Assembly (NCBI GenBank): GCA_030427705.1
Contig: JAUIBR010000031.1
Coordinates: 1 to 64,000 of the forward strand
Reading direction: 5' to 3'
DNA length: 64,000 nucleotides
Origin: a bacterium
GTDB lineage: Bacteria; Myxococcota_A; Bradymonadia; Bradymonadales; Bradymonadaceae
A program made the translations under genes and the position numbers. The notes beneath the pieces are model-generated. The model was not told the origin of the DNA and did not search any database. It worked only from the letters and a program-made list of their open reading frames with translations. Below, piece by piece: positions 1 to 9,078 of the stretch (positions are counted from its first letter, which is position 1; every line of letters begins with the position of its first letter).

Positions 1-342
1 AGCCTGATGGCGGTTGGTGTCGTTGCGGCTATTACGTTCTCGGCCAATAAATTTGGGCCGAAGAACCCGACCAAGCAAAAGGTCATGCCGTACGAGGCTG
101 GCTCCGACCAGCTCAGCAAGCCGCAAGAGCACCGGTTCAGCGTCAAATTCTACATGATAGCCATCAGCTTCATCCTATTTGACCTGGAGACCGTCTTCGT
201 CATTCCGTGGACGCTGACGTGGAAGCAAAGCGACGCATTAGGGCACGGCATGTACTCGTTTGGAGTCATGTTCTTCTTCGTGCTCGTCCTGACCGTGGGC
301 TTGATCTACGAATGGAAACAAGGAGGTCTTGAATGGGACTAG
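1..342 (+). CDS. nuoA: NADH-quinone oxidoreductase subunit A, 5'-truncated by window edge
   Basis: Small membrane subunit of respiratory complex I, which couples NADH oxidation to quinone reduction and proton pumping; NuoA sits at the junction of membrane and peripheral arms. The frame is open to the left edge and the first ATG is at 7, but only half of the usual first membrane helix is present, so the true start lies outside the window. Recognisable family segments are MPYEAGSD, the [19 protein letters not shown] stretch with its acidic residues in a helix, and the following IPW. It overlaps nuoB by 10 bases, so translation is probably coupled. Identity is secure; only the N-terminus is unknown. 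Confidence 0.93.
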   Translation, partial: SLMAVGVVAAITFSANKFGPKNPTKQKVMPYEAGSDQLSKPQEHRFSVKFYMIAISFILFDLETVFVIPWTLTWKQSDALGHGMYSFGVMFFFVLVLTVGLIYEWKQGGLEWD

Positions 343-887
343 AGTATTCACTGCCTGAGTCGGTGGTCCAAACCACGCGACTGGACGAGGTTGTAAACTG
401 GGCTCGAAAGAACTCATTGTTCCAGTACCCTTTTGTGACGGCCTGTTGCGGCATGGAGTACATGGCGACCGCTTCGGCACGCTATGACATTGCCCGCTTC
501 GGAGCTGAGATTCCGCGATTTTCGCCACGGCAAGCGGACTTGATGTGGGTGGTCGGCACGATCAACCACAAGCTTGCCCCGTTCCTTCAGCGAATCTACG
601 AGCAGATTTCGGAGCCGAAATGGGTCATTTCGTTTGGCGTCTGCGCGTCAACCGGTGGCTTCTACGACAATTACGCGACGGTTCAAGGGATCGACAAACT
701 CATCCCCGTCGACGTCTACATTCCGGGCTGCCCGCCACGTCCTGAGCAAGTTTTGGACGGATTGATGTCGCTTCAGAAAAAGATCGAGACCGAACCGTGG
801 GACAAGTACAACTACGAGCGCAAGATGCAGCTTCGTGAGGCACTTGGCGATACCGAAGACAATCCTCTCTTCCAGCGGGTTAAGTAG
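333..887 (+). CDS. nuoB: NADH-quinone oxidoreductase subunit B
   Basis: Peripheral-arm subunit that holds iron-sulfur cluster N2, the last electron carrier before quinone in complex I. The 184-residue length is normal. The four expected N2 ligands are visible: adjacent C38 and C39 in the ACCGMEYM motif, C104 in the FGVCAS motif and C133 in [10 protein letters not shown]. The start inside the end of nuoA is preceded by an AAGGAGG ribosome-binding site. It is followed by nuoC with no gap (stop TAG directly before ATG), as expected for a co-transcribed and co-translated operon. Confidence 0.97.
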   Translation: MGLEYSLPESVVQTTRLDEVVNWARKNSLFQYPFVTACCGMEYMATASARYDIARFGAEIPRFSPRQADLMWVVGTINHKLAPFLQRIYEQISEPKWVISFGVCASTGGFYDNYATVQGIDKLIPVDVYIPGCPPRPEQVLDGLMSLQKKIETEPWDKYNYERKMQLREALGDTEDNPLFQRVK

Positions 888-1445
888 ATGGCGAAGAAGC
901 TAATCGACTTGGTCACGAAGAAGTTTGCAGACCACGTTGTCTCGTCGCATAGCCGGCTCGGCAACGATACCGTCGTTGTTAAGCGTGAAGGCTTGGTCGA
1001 TGTCATGACCTATTTGCGCGATGACGACGCATGCAAGATGAACCTGCTGCGCGACATCACCGCAGTTGATTATCTGCATCGCCAACCACGCTTCGATGTC
1101 GTGTACGTCCTCTACAGCATCGAGCACAAACACATGCTTACCGTGCGTGTGCAGCTCGATGAGGCCGACGTGGCGATTCCCACGCTCTCTGGACTTTGGG
1201 ATGTCGCCAATTGGTTGGAGCGCGAGGTCTACGACATGTATGGGATGAAGTTTACAGACCATCCCGACCTTCGGCGCGTATTGCTCTACGAAGAATTCGA
1301 AGGGCACCCGTTGCGCAAGGACTACGCGACGCAGGCATCACAGCCACGTGTTGAACTTCTGAAGCCTGAACGCGACTCCGTCGAGGAGTTCCTTCACTAC
1401 GTCAAAGGCAAGGACCAGGCAGCTGGTTCTCGCGCTGCGGATTAG
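888..1445 (+). CDS. nuoC: NADH-quinone oxidoreductase subunit C (30 kDa subunit)
   Basis: Peripheral-arm subunit of complex I that packs against NuoD near the quinone site. It is 185 residues long and carries the family signature around WLEREVYDMYGMKFTDHPDL followed by RRVLL and GHPLRKDY. It is separate from NuoD here, unlike the nuoCD fusion of enterobacteria. The start codon follows the nuoB stop directly. The C-terminal tail after the GHPLRKDY motif is short and charged. No key residue appears to be missing. Confidence 0.96.
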   Translation: MAKKLIDLVTKKFADHVVSSHSRLGNDTVVVKREGLVDVMTYLRDDDACKMNLLRDITAVDYLHRQPRFDVVYVLYSIEHKHMLTVRVQLDEADVAIPTLSGLWDVANWLEREVYDMYGMKFTDHPDLRRVLLYEEFEGHPLRKDYATQASQPRVELLKPERDSVEEFLHYVKGKDQAAGSRAAD

Positions 1446-1453
1446 GAGCGAAC

Positions 1454-2659
1454 ATGGCCGAAGATATTCTCGACACAGTCGACCAGGACATTCACTCCGA
1501 GCCCATGGTCCTCCAGATGGGACCAAGCCACCCGGCAACGCACGGAACGGTCCGCTTCACCCTCACACTTGACGGCGAAACTGTGCTCAAGTGCGACACT
1601 GAAGTTGGTTACCTGCACCGCGGTTTTGAGAAAGAGGCAGAGAACTCAACGTGGACGCAGGTGTTCCCGTACACGGACCGCCTGAACTACGTCAGCCCTC
1701 TCTTGAACAACTTCGGCTACTCGCTAGCGGTTGAGAAGCTGCTCGAAATCGAAGTTCCTGAGCGCTGCAATTATATTCGCACGATTATGGGCGAGTTGAG
1801 CCGCCTGTCGGACCACCTCACTTGCATCGGCGCCGGCGCGCTCGAGCTTGGTGCGATGACCGCGTTCCTCTACGCGATTGAGGGGCGTGAGCTTGTCTGG
1901 GACCTCATTGAGGAGGTCACGGGCGCGCGAATGACCGTCAGCTACGGTCGCGTTGGCGGCGTCAAAGACGATTTGACCGAGGACTTCGCTGAAAACTGGA
2001 AGTTCGTGCGTGAACGTTTGAACGAGATTCACGCGACGACGCACGAATTGCTGACTCGAAACCGAATCTTCTTGGATCGTTTTGAGGGCACAGGCGTTGT
2101 GACACCTGAGTTTGCGCTCAGCAACGGCTACACCGGGCCCATCCTTAGGTCGGCCGGCGTTCCGTATGACGTGCGAAAAGACCATCCGTACTTCATGTAC
2201 GACCGGGTCGATTTCGTCGTTCCTGTGGGTTCAAATGGTGACAACTTCGATCGATATCTTGTCCGGATGGACGAGTACATGCAGTCGATTTCAATCATCG
2301 ACCAATGTTTGGACCAGATCGAGCCTGGGCCGGTCAACAGCGATGACCCACGCGTCGTCCTCCCTGAAAAACAGGCCGTCTACAACACGATTGAGTCCAT
2401 GATTCAGCACTTCAAAATCGTGTTTGAAGGCATTCAGGTTCCTGCCGGTGAGGTCTACAGCTACACCGAAGCTGGCAACGGCGAATTGGGTTACTACATC
2501 GTGTCCAATGGCACAGGAAAACCCTGGAAAATCCATGTACGCGCTCCGAGCTTCATCGTGATGGGCGGTATCCACAAGTGCTTCGAAGGCGCACTTTTGG
2601 CCGACATCATTCCGACGTTCGACACGTTCAACATGATCGGAGGCGAATGCGACCGATAG
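1454..2659 (+). CDS. nuoD: NADH-quinone oxidoreductase subunit D (49 kDa subunit)
   Basis: The 49 kDa subunit forms most of the quinone-binding pocket with NuoB. The 401-residue product shows the family landmarks: QMGPSHPATHG near the N-terminus with the quinone-site His, CDTEVGYLHRGFEK, the YTDRLNYVSP segment and the C-terminal end in GGECDR, which matches the usual NuoD terminus. A GGAG ribosome-binding site lies 5-6 bases upstream of the ATG. In most operons nuoE and nuoF follow at this point; here the next gene is nuoG. Confidence 0.97.
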   Translation: MAEDILDTVDQDIHSEPMVLQMGPSHPATHGTVRFTLTLDGETVLKCDTEVGYLHRGFEKEAENSTWTQVFPYTDRLNYVSPLLNNFGYSLAVEKLLEIEVPERCNYIRTIMGELSRLSDHLTCIGAGALELGAMTAFLYAIEGRELVWDLIEEVTGARMTVSYGRVGGVKDDLTEDFAENWKFVRERLNEIHATTHELLTRNRIFLDRFEGTGVVTPEFALSNGYTGPILRSAGVPYDVRKDHPYFMYDRVDFVVPVGSNGDNFDRYLVRMDEYMQSISIIDQCLDQIEPGPVNSDDPRVVLPEKQAVYNTIESMIQHFKIVFEGIQVPAGEVYSYTEAGNGELGYYIVSNGTGKPWKIHVRAPSFIVMGGIHKCFEGALLADIIPTFDTFNMIGGECDR

Positions 2660-2681
2660 GGCGTGTTTAGAGGATAACGTT

Positions 2682-4256
2682 ATGCCTAAAGTGACGATTA
2701 ACGGGACCGAGATCGAGGTCGACAAAGGAAAGTCGATCCTCCGCGCCGCCGCTGAGGCGGGCTATGATGTCCCCCATTTCTGCTACCATCCGGCACTGTC
2801 GGCACCGGCGAACTGCCGCATGTGTCTGGTCGAGATTGAAGGCGTCCCGAAGCTTCAGCCCGGATGCTACTCCCAGATCAACGATGGCATGGTGGTTCAC
2901 ACCGAATCTGAGCGTGTGGTCAAGGCACGTAAGGCCGTCCTCGAATTCATCTTGCTCAACCATCCCGTGGATTGCCCAATCTGCGATCAAGCGGGTGAGT
3001 GCAAGCTGCAGGACTATTACATCGACTACGACGCGCAAGAGTCACGCGTTCGCACCGAGAAACAGAACAAGGTCAAGGCTTATCCCATTGGACCAGAAGT
3101 CGTTTACGATGGTGAGCGTTGTATCCTGTGCACACGCTGCATCCGCTTCTGCCAGGAAGTTACCCAAACCGACGAACTGACGATTGTTGAGCGTGGCGAC
3201 CGCGCCGAGATTCGCGCCTTCCCAGGCCGCGAGCTCGACAACAACTACTCGATGTGCACGGTGGACATTTGCCCCGTTGGCGCGTTGACCGCCCGTGATT
3301 TCCGATTCAAATGCCGTGTTTGGTTGCTCACCTCGACCGACAGTGTCTGCACGGGGTGCTCCAACGGCTGCAATATCCATTTGGACCATTTCCGAAACGA
3401 AGTTCAGCGATACCGCCCGCGATACAACCCAGAGGTCAATGACTACTGGATGTGTGACGAGGGGCGCCTGAGCTACAAGTCGGTGCACACGGATCGCCAG
3501 ACCGAACCGAAGGTCAATGGCGCAACCGTGAACTGGCACGCTCTGGCCCAAGCTGTCGCGGACAAATTGGGTAAAGTTGAAGACCCAAGTCAGATTGCGT
3601 TGGTCATCTCTCCACAAGCAACATGCGAGGATATCTTCCTCGCCAAACGATTTGGGGAAGAGACGCTGGGCGGCGTTCAATTCTACCTTGGTGGCAAGCT
3701 GTCGGGTGATTCCGATGAGTTTCTTATCAAAGCCGACAAGAACCCAAACACACGTGGGATTGAAGCCGTGTTTGGCGGAACAGATTCGCTAAAGAGCTTC
3801 GACGACTTATTGGCCGATATGGAGTCCGGAGCGATTTCGGTTCTCTACATGAGTGGCACGGATACGCCGTGCGACGCAGAAACGCGTGAGCGGTTTGTTG
3901 GCTTGCTGGACGGACTGAAGCTGTTCCTACATCAGTCGCCCCATGCAGGTGAGTTCGCCGACAAGGCGCACATCATCTTGCCATCGTGCACGCATGCCGA
4001 GAAAGATGGCACGTTCATCAATTTCGATGGCGTCGCGCAGCCTATCTACCAAGCGTTTGCGGGCTACGGACGGTCGATTCCGGATTGGCAGATCTTCCTG
4101 CGCCTTGCGCGAGCGATGAAGAAGCCGTTTGACTACACATTCCTGACCCAGATTCAGGAAGAGATGTTTGCTGCATCGCAAGCTCCCGAGCCCGAGCCGG
4201 AGCCGGAGCCAGAAGCTGGCGATGACGAGTCCTCTGCACCGCCACCGGCTGAATAG
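2682..4256 (+). CDS. nuoG: NADH-quinone oxidoreductase subunit G, short form
   Basis: Iron-sulfur subunit of the NADH arm of complex I. The N-terminal [2Fe-2S] domain has C34, C45, C48 and C62; then come the HPVDCPICDQAGECKLQD segment, the CILCTRCIRFC and CTVDICPVG clusters, and a CTGCSNGC motif plus a later Cys in WMCDEGR that would bind the extra N7-type cluster. The molybdopterin-like C-terminal domain is much shorter than in typical NuoG proteins (524 residues in total against roughly 680-900), and the protein ends in a low-complexity Pro-Glu tail. It could be a complete short form; there is no sign of a frameshift. It follows nuoD by 22 bases. Confidence 0.93.
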   Translation: MPKVTINGTEIEVDKGKSILRAAAEAGYDVPHFCYHPALSAPANCRMCLVEIEGVPKLQPGCYSQINDGMVVHTESERVVKARKAVLEFILLNHPVDCPICDQAGECKLQDYYIDYDAQESRVRTEKQNKVKAYPIGPEVVYDGERCILCTRCIRFCQEVTQTDELTIVERGDRAEIRAFPGRELDNNYSMCTVDICPVGALTARDFRFKCRVWLLTSTDSVCTGCSNGCNIHLDHFRNEVQRYRPRYNPEVNDYWMCDEGRLSYKSVHTDRQTEPKVNGATVNWHALAQAVADKLGKVEDPSQIALVISPQATCEDIFLAKRFGEETLGGVQFYLGGKLSGDSDEFLIKADKNPNTRGIEAVFGGTDSLKSFDDLLADMESGAISVLYMSGTDTPCDAETRERFVGLLDGLKLFLHQSPHAGEFADKAHIILPSCTHAEKDGTFINFDGVAQPIYQAFAGYGRSIPDWQIFLRLARAMKKPFDYTFLTQIQEEMFAASQAPEPEPEPEPEAGDDESSAPPPAE

Positions 4257-4265
4257 GAGATTACG

Positions 4266-5414
4266 GTGCCAGATATTATCGTGACATTGCTGAACTTAGG
4301 CGTCGTTCAGATCCTCCTGATCGTATTCGTCTTTGTGATGGGCCTGGCGAGCATGATGACGCTTTTGGGTGACCGAAAGCAGTCGGCGAAGATTCAGAAT
4401 CGTGTTGGTCCGAACCGCGCACGCTTGCCGTTTATCAATCATCCGTTGTTGGGGATTCCTCACTTCCTGGCCGACGGCATCAAGATGGTTCTCAAAGAGA
4501 ACATCGTGCCTGATGGGGCAAACAAAACGTTGCACCTCATCGCTCCCGGTTTGGTCTTCCTTCCCGCGTTAGTTGCCTGGGCAGCGGTTCCGTTCATGGA
4601 CACGTACTGCGCGGGCGAAATGCTTATCGACACGGCGACTTGGACCGAGACGTGTCAGGGCGAGGAACACCGCTGGTTCCAGATCATGAACTTCAATTCG
4701 GGCCTGCTATACGGCTTCGCGATTGCATCGATCAGCGTGTACGGCGCGGCCATCGCGGGTTGGGCTTCGAATAGTAACTTCAGTCTCTTGGGTGGCCTTC
4801 GTTCGTCGGCCCAAATGGTCTCCTACGAAGTGTCGTTGGGCCTCTCGCTCGCCGGCGTTCTCATGATTTATGGGACGTTGGATATGAACGAGATGGTGCG
4901 GCAGCAAGGCTACCTCATCGGTGACTGGTTGCCGATGTGGGGCATCGTCGTTCAGCCAGTCGCGTTCTTCCTGTTCTTCCTGGCCGGTATGGCCGAGACG
5001 AAGCGTGCGCCGTTCGACCTTCCCGAGGGCGAGTCCGAAATCGTGGCCGGTTACATCACCGAGTATAGCTCGATGAAGTTCGCCGTGATGCAACTCGGTG
5101 AGTACGTTGCGACTGTGTTCATCGCCGCGCTCATCGCGATCTTGTTCCTGGGTGGATGGCAGGTTCCGTGGCTGTTTGCGGACGGATTCCACTTTGGCTC
5201 TACCGTGATTGAGCTGCCTTATTGGCTGGTCATCATCCTGCGCATCGGAGCGATGTGCGGCAAAGTTGTCCTGCTGGTTTGGTTGCAGTTCATGATGCGC
5301 TGGACGCTCCCTCGATTCCGCTACGACCAAGTCATGACGCTTGGATGGAAGATTTTGCTGCCGTTGTCGCTCGCGAATCTTGTCGTCACCGCGTTCATCA
5401 TGGCGCTCTTCTAA
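4266..5414 (+). CDS. nuoH: NADH-quinone oxidoreductase subunit H
   Basis: Membrane subunit of complex I that forms the lid of the quinone chamber and the first proton-channel link. The start is a GTG with TAGGAGA upstream overlapping the nuoG stop. The 382-residue product has about eight to nine hydrophobic helices and the family motifs GDRKQSAKIQNRVGPNRA and AETKRAPFDLPEGESEIVAG, the latter with the conserved acidic residues of the quinone-chamber loop. A loop at about residues 115-135 that contains two Cys is longer than in the proteins I know; its role is not clear. Next gene is nuoI, 11 bases downstream. Confidence 0.96.
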   Translation: MPDIIVTLLNLGVVQILLIVFVFVMGLASMMTLLGDRKQSAKIQNRVGPNRARLPFINHPLLGIPHFLADGIKMVLKENIVPDGANKTLHLIAPGLVFLPALVAWAAVPFMDTYCAGEMLIDTATWTETCQGEEHRWFQIMNFNSGLLYGFAIASISVYGAAIAGWASNSNFSLLGGLRSSAQMVSYEVSLGLSLAGVLMIYGTLDMNEMVRQQGYLIGDWLPMWGIVVQPVAFFLFFLAGMAETKRAPFDLPEGESEIVAGYITEYSSMKFAVMQLGEYVATVFIAALIAILFLGGWQVPWLFADGFHFGSTVIELPYWLVIILRIGAMCGKVVLLVWLQFMMRWTLPRFRYDQVMTLGWKILLPLSLANLVVTAFIMALF

Positions 5415-5425
5415 TCGGAGAAACG

Positions 5426-5959
5426 ATGGCTAAGCATGAAGTAAAGCAAGTTGAACGGGTCGAGCCGGGTCTCTGGGAAAAGAGCTACATTCCTGAAATT
5501 GCGCGCGGGTTGAAGGTCACGATTGGCCACTTCTTGAACAACCTGCGGCCAAATAAAGAGAAGCACACTACGTTCACGCGTGAGTACCCGGATGTTCCGA
5601 CGGACTACTACCCTGATCGTTTTCGCGGCCTGCATCGCCTGATGTTGCGCGACGATGGGCAAGTCCGATGTGTTGCGTGCATGTGTTGCTCAACAATTTG
5701 CCCTGCCAACTGCATTCACATTGAAGCAGCAGAGCATGACGATCCCGCGATCGAGAAGTACCCTGCGGTGTTCGTTATCGACGAACTTCGTTGCATCGTC
5801 TGTGGACTGTGCGTTGAGGCCTGCCCATGTGATGCAATTCGCATGGACAGTGGCGTCCACGCGCATCCCTTCACGGATCGCGGCGAGGCTTTCTTGAACC
5901 GCGACCTCCTCATGGAAATGGGCGGCCTATCGATGGCCAAACAGGGCGGAGAGCGCTAG
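5426..5959 (+). CDS. nuoI: NADH-quinone oxidoreductase subunit I (2x[4Fe-4S] ferredoxin-like)
   Basis: Carries clusters N6a and N6b that pass electrons towards N2. The start was set at the ATG at 5426 because a GGAG site precedes it and the product then begins with the usual short amphipathic N-terminus; the same frame is open further upstream inside nuoH but that part has no family similarity. Two CxxCxxCxxxC motifs are present: C82, C85, C88, C92 and C123, C126, C129, C133. An extra Cys (C87) sits inside the first motif. It is the last complex I gene here; nuoJ-N do not follow. Confidence 0.96.
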   Translation: MAKHEVKQVERVEPGLWEKSYIPEIARGLKVTIGHFLNNLRPNKEKHTTFTREYPDVPTDYYPDRFRGLHRLMLRDDGQVRCVACMCCSTICPANCIHIEAAEHDDPAIEKYPAVFVIDELRCIVCGLCVEACPCDAIRMDSGVHAHPFTDRGEAFLNRDLLMEMGGLSMAKQGGER

Positions 5960-5975
5960 ACACCGGACTTCTCCG

Positions 5976-6557
5976 ATGAATATGTCATCCTGGTTTCGTC
6001 TCCGAGTCGCGTTAACTGCGTGGCTCGTTTTTGTTTTCATGGGCTGCGAAGCGGCCCCTGACCTCGAATCGCCGCAGACCTACACGAGTTCGCATTGTGA
6101 GTTCTCGTATCCAGGCAACTGGACCGTCACCGAGGATACGCCGCAGGATATCGACGGCATCGCGCTTAGAACGGTCGTCATCGAAACCCCAGGCGACGCG
6201 ATCTTCACAGTGTCGACCTTCAGTCCACCCTCGGGAATTGAAGCCGCGACGTTCGCGGCCGAAGTCGAGAAGGAGCGCGCGAACGAGATCAAAGCGATGC
6301 TTGGAGACCTGGCCAGCGCGGTTGAAGTCAGCAAATCCAAAGAGAGCAAACTCGCCCCTACCGGGACATCGGTGGGGGGCTTGCGACATGATTTCTCGAT
6401 CAAACTATTGGGTGAACAGACGCCGCATTGGGGTGACTTTTATCAGTTTGATGGGAAGGAAGCGGTCGCCATTTCGTACGCTCAGGTCGCCCACGAGGAC
6501 TACGACAAGGTCAAAGCTGGGTTCGACTACATCTACAACAACATGAAAGTGAAGTAA
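5976..6557 (+). CDS. Putative lipoprotein with PsbP-like fold, unknown function
   Basis: The 193-residue product begins with a basic stretch, a hydrophobic segment and a lipobox-like FMGC ending at about residue 24, so it is probably a lipoprotein anchored on the periplasmic side. The mature part starts with a hydrophilic segment and then a FSYPGNWTV segment, a pattern seen in PsbP/DUF1795-type proteins; that fold assignment is an inference from pattern only. A second ATG two codons downstream could be the start. It begins 16 bases after nuoI and its stop overlaps the start of the next gene by one base, so the two are probably co-transcribed. Role unknown. Confidence 0.6.
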   Translation: MNMSSWFRLRVALTAWLVFVFMGCEAAPDLESPQTYTSSHCEFSYPGNWTVTEDTPQDIDGIALRTVVIETPGDAIFTVSTFSPPSGIEAATFAAEVEKERANEIKAMLGDLASAVEVSKSKESKLAPTGTSVGGLRHDFSIKLLGEQTPHWGDFYQFDGKEAVAISYAQVAHEDYDKVKAGFDYIYNNMKVK

Positions 6558-7444
6558 TGACCCTCACCCGCGCACATCTGCCACTGGCCTTGTTGCTAGG
6601 CGTGAGTGTGTTTGCCTGGGTGGGACATTTGTTCGTTTTCGGTGATCCAACCGCTGACGCGGACTGGAAGAAGGCCGCCGAGTTTGTGGAGGCCGAAATC
6701 AAGCCAGACGAGCTTGTACGCGTCGTGCCGGACTGGAGCGAGGCTCCGCTAGTTCACCTGGGCTCAAACGCACATGCGAACGTGGATCGTCGTCGCAAGC
6801 TCTTACCCGAAGACCTCGTGGGGGCATCGGCGTTCTGGATCATTCACGAAAAAGGCCGTTGGTCTGATGCGGTGGAGGCACTCCCAGGCCGAGTCGAAGA
6901 GCTTCAGCGCAAGCGCTTTGATTCTGTCGAGGTTGCCCAGATTCGAATCCAAGATGTTCCCAGATATGAACGTCTGAGCGACCGATTGAAGGATGCGCGT
7001 GTTTCGTTGGTCGATGGCGCTGGAACGCAGACGCCATGCCGCTGGACGTCGCGTTGGACATGTTCTGTGAACCGTCGCTATGTCGCCCAAGAGGTGCATG
7101 AAGTTGGCGATGAACCTCGCCATTGTATCTACGCGGTACCGGTGGGCGGCGACAAGACGTTGCGGGTCGAGTTTCCAGGGATCGATGTTTCACAGGGTGT
7201 CGTGGTGCGCTCGGGCGTCTCGCTACACGGAACGCGCGCCCCGTCCGGACCCGACGTCAAATTTACGGCAAGTATCAAGGGGCAAGAACCACAGAGCACG
7301 ACCTTCGCTTACAACGACGATCGGTGGCATCGAATGGATTTGAAAGGGGAAGGGCGAGGCGACCTGGTGTTTGATGTGTGGGCGGAGTCATCGCACCGTC
7401 GGCATTTCTGCTTTGACGCGTATGTCACTTCCGCAAGGGATTAG
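6557..7444 (+). CDS. Hypothetical membrane-anchored protein
   Basis: I do not recognise this 295-residue protein. It has one N-terminal hydrophobic segment (about residues 8-30) that may be a signal anchor, followed by a soluble part that begins with a Trp- and acid-rich helix. The last third, with short strands and a closing SSHRRHFCFDAYV, looks like a beta-sandwich. The start ATG overlaps the stop of the upstream lipoprotein gene (TAATG). Its 3' end overlaps the convergent LEA14-like gene by 20 bases. The segment that speaks of W..APLVHL and a following WIIHEKGRW resembles the soluble tail of membrane glycosyltransferases, but this is weak. Confidence 0.6.
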   Translation: MTLTRAHLPLALLLGVSVFAWVGHLFVFGDPTADADWKKAAEFVEAEIKPDELVRVVPDWSEAPLVHLGSNAHANVDRRRKLLPEDLVGASAFWIIHEKGRWSDAVEALPGRVEELQRKRFDSVEVAQIRIQDVPRYERLSDRLKDARVSLVDGAGTQTPCRWTSRWTCSVNRRYVAQEVHEVGDEPRHCIYAVPVGGDKTLRVEFPGIDVSQGVVVRSGVSLHGTRAPSGPDVKFTASIKGQEPQSTTFAYNDDRWHRMDLKGEGRGDLVFDVWAESSHRRHFCFDAYVTSARD

Positions 7445-7868
7445 CCCACTTGCCTTGATGCCCGAACCCTACTCGGATCGGGTTTCCGCTAACATTAAAT
7501 GTACAACCGCCTTCAAGCCCCCAGGGGATGGTACGCTTGCTGATGAGATTCGTTACGCCAACCTGAACGGCGGAGTAGCGGATGCCCAGCGGAACTTCGA
7601 CGTCTGTGCGTGAGCGCGCGCCGACCTGTTTTTTGAACTGTGACGTGCCGTTCGTGAACGGCGAATTCCACAGGTCGAGTTTGTAATCGACGGCTTTCAC
7701 GGGAATCGTGAAGTCGTTTGGATTGATGAGCTCCAGATTCAGACCCACGTTCATTCGCGAGGTTGTGAGGCCTTTCAGCAACGCGCTCTTGAAATTCACG
7801 TCGGGGGTCTTGCACCCCGATAGGAAGACGAGCGCCGCCAGCGCAATGAGTATTCGTGCGGTTTTCAT
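7425..7868 (-). CDS. LEA14-like (LEA type 2 / WHy domain) lipoprotein
   Basis: A 147-residue protein with a clear lipoprotein signal: hydrophobic stretch followed by the lipobox LSGC at residue 19. The mature part has the pattern of the LEA type 2 / WHy domain, including the NVGLNLELINPNDFTIPVKA segment, in which a beta strand ends in an N-P-N/D motif. Such domains are beta-sandwiches found in stress-related and envelope proteins; a specific role cannot be given. It lies downstream of another lipoprotein gene on the same strand with a 4-base overlap, so both are likely expressed together. It is convergent with the preceding plus-strand gene. Confidence 0.75.
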   Translation of the reverse strand: MKTARILIALAALVFLSGCKTPDVNFKSALLKGLTTSRMNVGLNLELINPNDFTIPVKAVDYKLDLWNSPFTNGTSQFKKQVGARSRTDVEVPLGIRYSAVQVGVTNLISKRTIPWGLEGGCTFNVSGNPIRVGFGHQGKWANPLRK

Positions 7869-8935
7869 TCGATATCACCTACTCTAAAGCCAACAAATTT
7901 TCCGGTTACGGGACCCTGTTCCGCTTGGCCCGACAAGAGCTGCACGTTCATGTTACCGTCGAGGTTTCCGCCGGTAAGTTGGTCGACCCTCCCGTCGCGA
8001 TTGACGTCGACCATGCGGGCAGAGCCTTGAAGGTCCATACCCAAAGGAACATTGAATTGGTCGACGAAACCATTCACGGATGCCAACACACCTTCCTGGC
8101 AGTTTCCAACGAGGTCGTTCAGGCTGATGCCGACATCGACACCACCGACCTGAACCCCATACACATCATCCTGACCTGCTAGCCTTCCAGCCAGCCCGCG
8201 ACAGTTGATCGCGCCAAGCGCAACATCGCGCAGTCCGATGCCTTCGGTGGGTTCGTCGGGCAGGATTTGATTCGTCATGAGGTAGAGCCCCAATCGACCG
8301 TAATTGAGATCGACAGAGTGCGCGCCCATATCAAGCTGGTCGCCAGATTCGGTCGCTTCGTAGCGGGTGCTGACGATTTCGACGGGGTATTCGGCATCCA
8401 AAAGGGAGTCGCTACCAATCTGAATTTGGTCGCAGGGGATGACCTGTCCGGAGTCACGACATGCGGGGTCTTCGACGACCGCGATGCCGTTCCAGATCTG
8501 GGTCACTTCGTAGTTCTCGCCCTCAAGTTGCTCGGCGACGAGGATGGTGTTTTGCACGTCGACGGTCTGCATTTGCTCATCGACCTCGTCCATCGTCGGT
8601 CCGATCTGCATGAGCCAGGGCGGTGCTTTCTCGTTCATGTAACCGGTGATCTCACCCTGCAATTGCGCACCGACGGCGGACCGGAAGAGCCCACCAATTG
8701 TCGAGCCATACTGGCTATCAACCGATGCGAGGATCTGATTCTGGATCATGACGTCAGGCTGTCGCCACTGGGGTGCTAGGCCTGCAAACAGACCGGCAAA
8801 CGTCGACATATCGTATCGTGATTCGGCGTCATAGGTGCCCTGCGGCGTGTCTTCAACCTCGTTGATTCCGAGGCGATTGCAGCCCATCGAGGTCACTCCG
8901 ATCAAGACCACGAGTGAGAGGTGTTTCATGTTCAT
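7865..8935 (-). CDS. Hypothetical lipoprotein
   Basis: An exported protein of about 356 residues that I do not recognise. The frame is open further upstream, but the start was placed at 8935 (or the ATG at 8929) because the product then begins MNMKHLSLVVLIGVTSMGC, a typical lipoprotein signal with the lipid-attached Cys in MGC. The mature part is acidic with few basic residues. The stretch DVNRDGRVDQL near the C-terminus resembles a dockerin-type or EF-hand-like calcium loop (D-x-N-x-D-G-x-x-D), which could bind calcium. Translationally coupled to the downstream LEA14-like gene by a 4-base overlap. Confidence 0.65.
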   Translation of the reverse strand: MNMKHLSLVVLIGVTSMGCNRLGINEVEDTPQGTYDAESRYDMSTFAGLFAGLAPQWRQPDVMIQNQILASVDSQYGSTIGGLFRSAVGAQLQGEITGYMNEKAPPWLMQIGPTMDEVDEQMQTVDVQNTILVAEQLEGENYEVTQIWNGIAVVEDPACRDSGQVIPCDQIQIGSDSLLDAEYPVEIVSTRYEATESGDQLDMGAHSVDLNYGRLGLYLMTNQILPDEPTEGIGLRDVALGAINCRGLAGRLAGQDDVYGVQVGGVDVGISLNDLVGNCQEGVLASVNGFVDQFNVPLGMDLQGSARMVDVNRDGRVDQLTGGNLDGNMNVQLLSGQAEQGPVTGKFVGFRVGDIE

Positions 8936-9016
8936 AATGACGTCCATGTTTCGTTGTCCGCGATTGTAGACGAAAGAACGTGCGAGTTTAATCACCGGTT
9001 GTAGAAAACATTCGCT

Positions 9017-9045
9017 TCGACATTTGTGCCGATCCTTCCTAATCT
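9017..9045 (+). promoter_or_regulatory. Candidate promoter of the signalling operon
   Basis: A TCGACA -35-like and a TAATCT -10-like hexamer are spaced by 17 bases, 34 bases upstream of the GTG start at 9079. This is the only reasonable housekeeping-type promoter in the short divergent region between the minus-strand lipoprotein genes and the kinase operon. Assigned by eye only. Confidence 0.35.
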
Positions 9046-9078
9046 AGCGTCCGAGCTACTGAATTTGCGGGAGTCACG

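Noticed and set aside
5222-5425. Upstream extension of nuoI
   Set aside because: It lies within nuoH in another frame and adds a segment unlike any NuoI; the ATG at 5426 with GGAG is the standard start.
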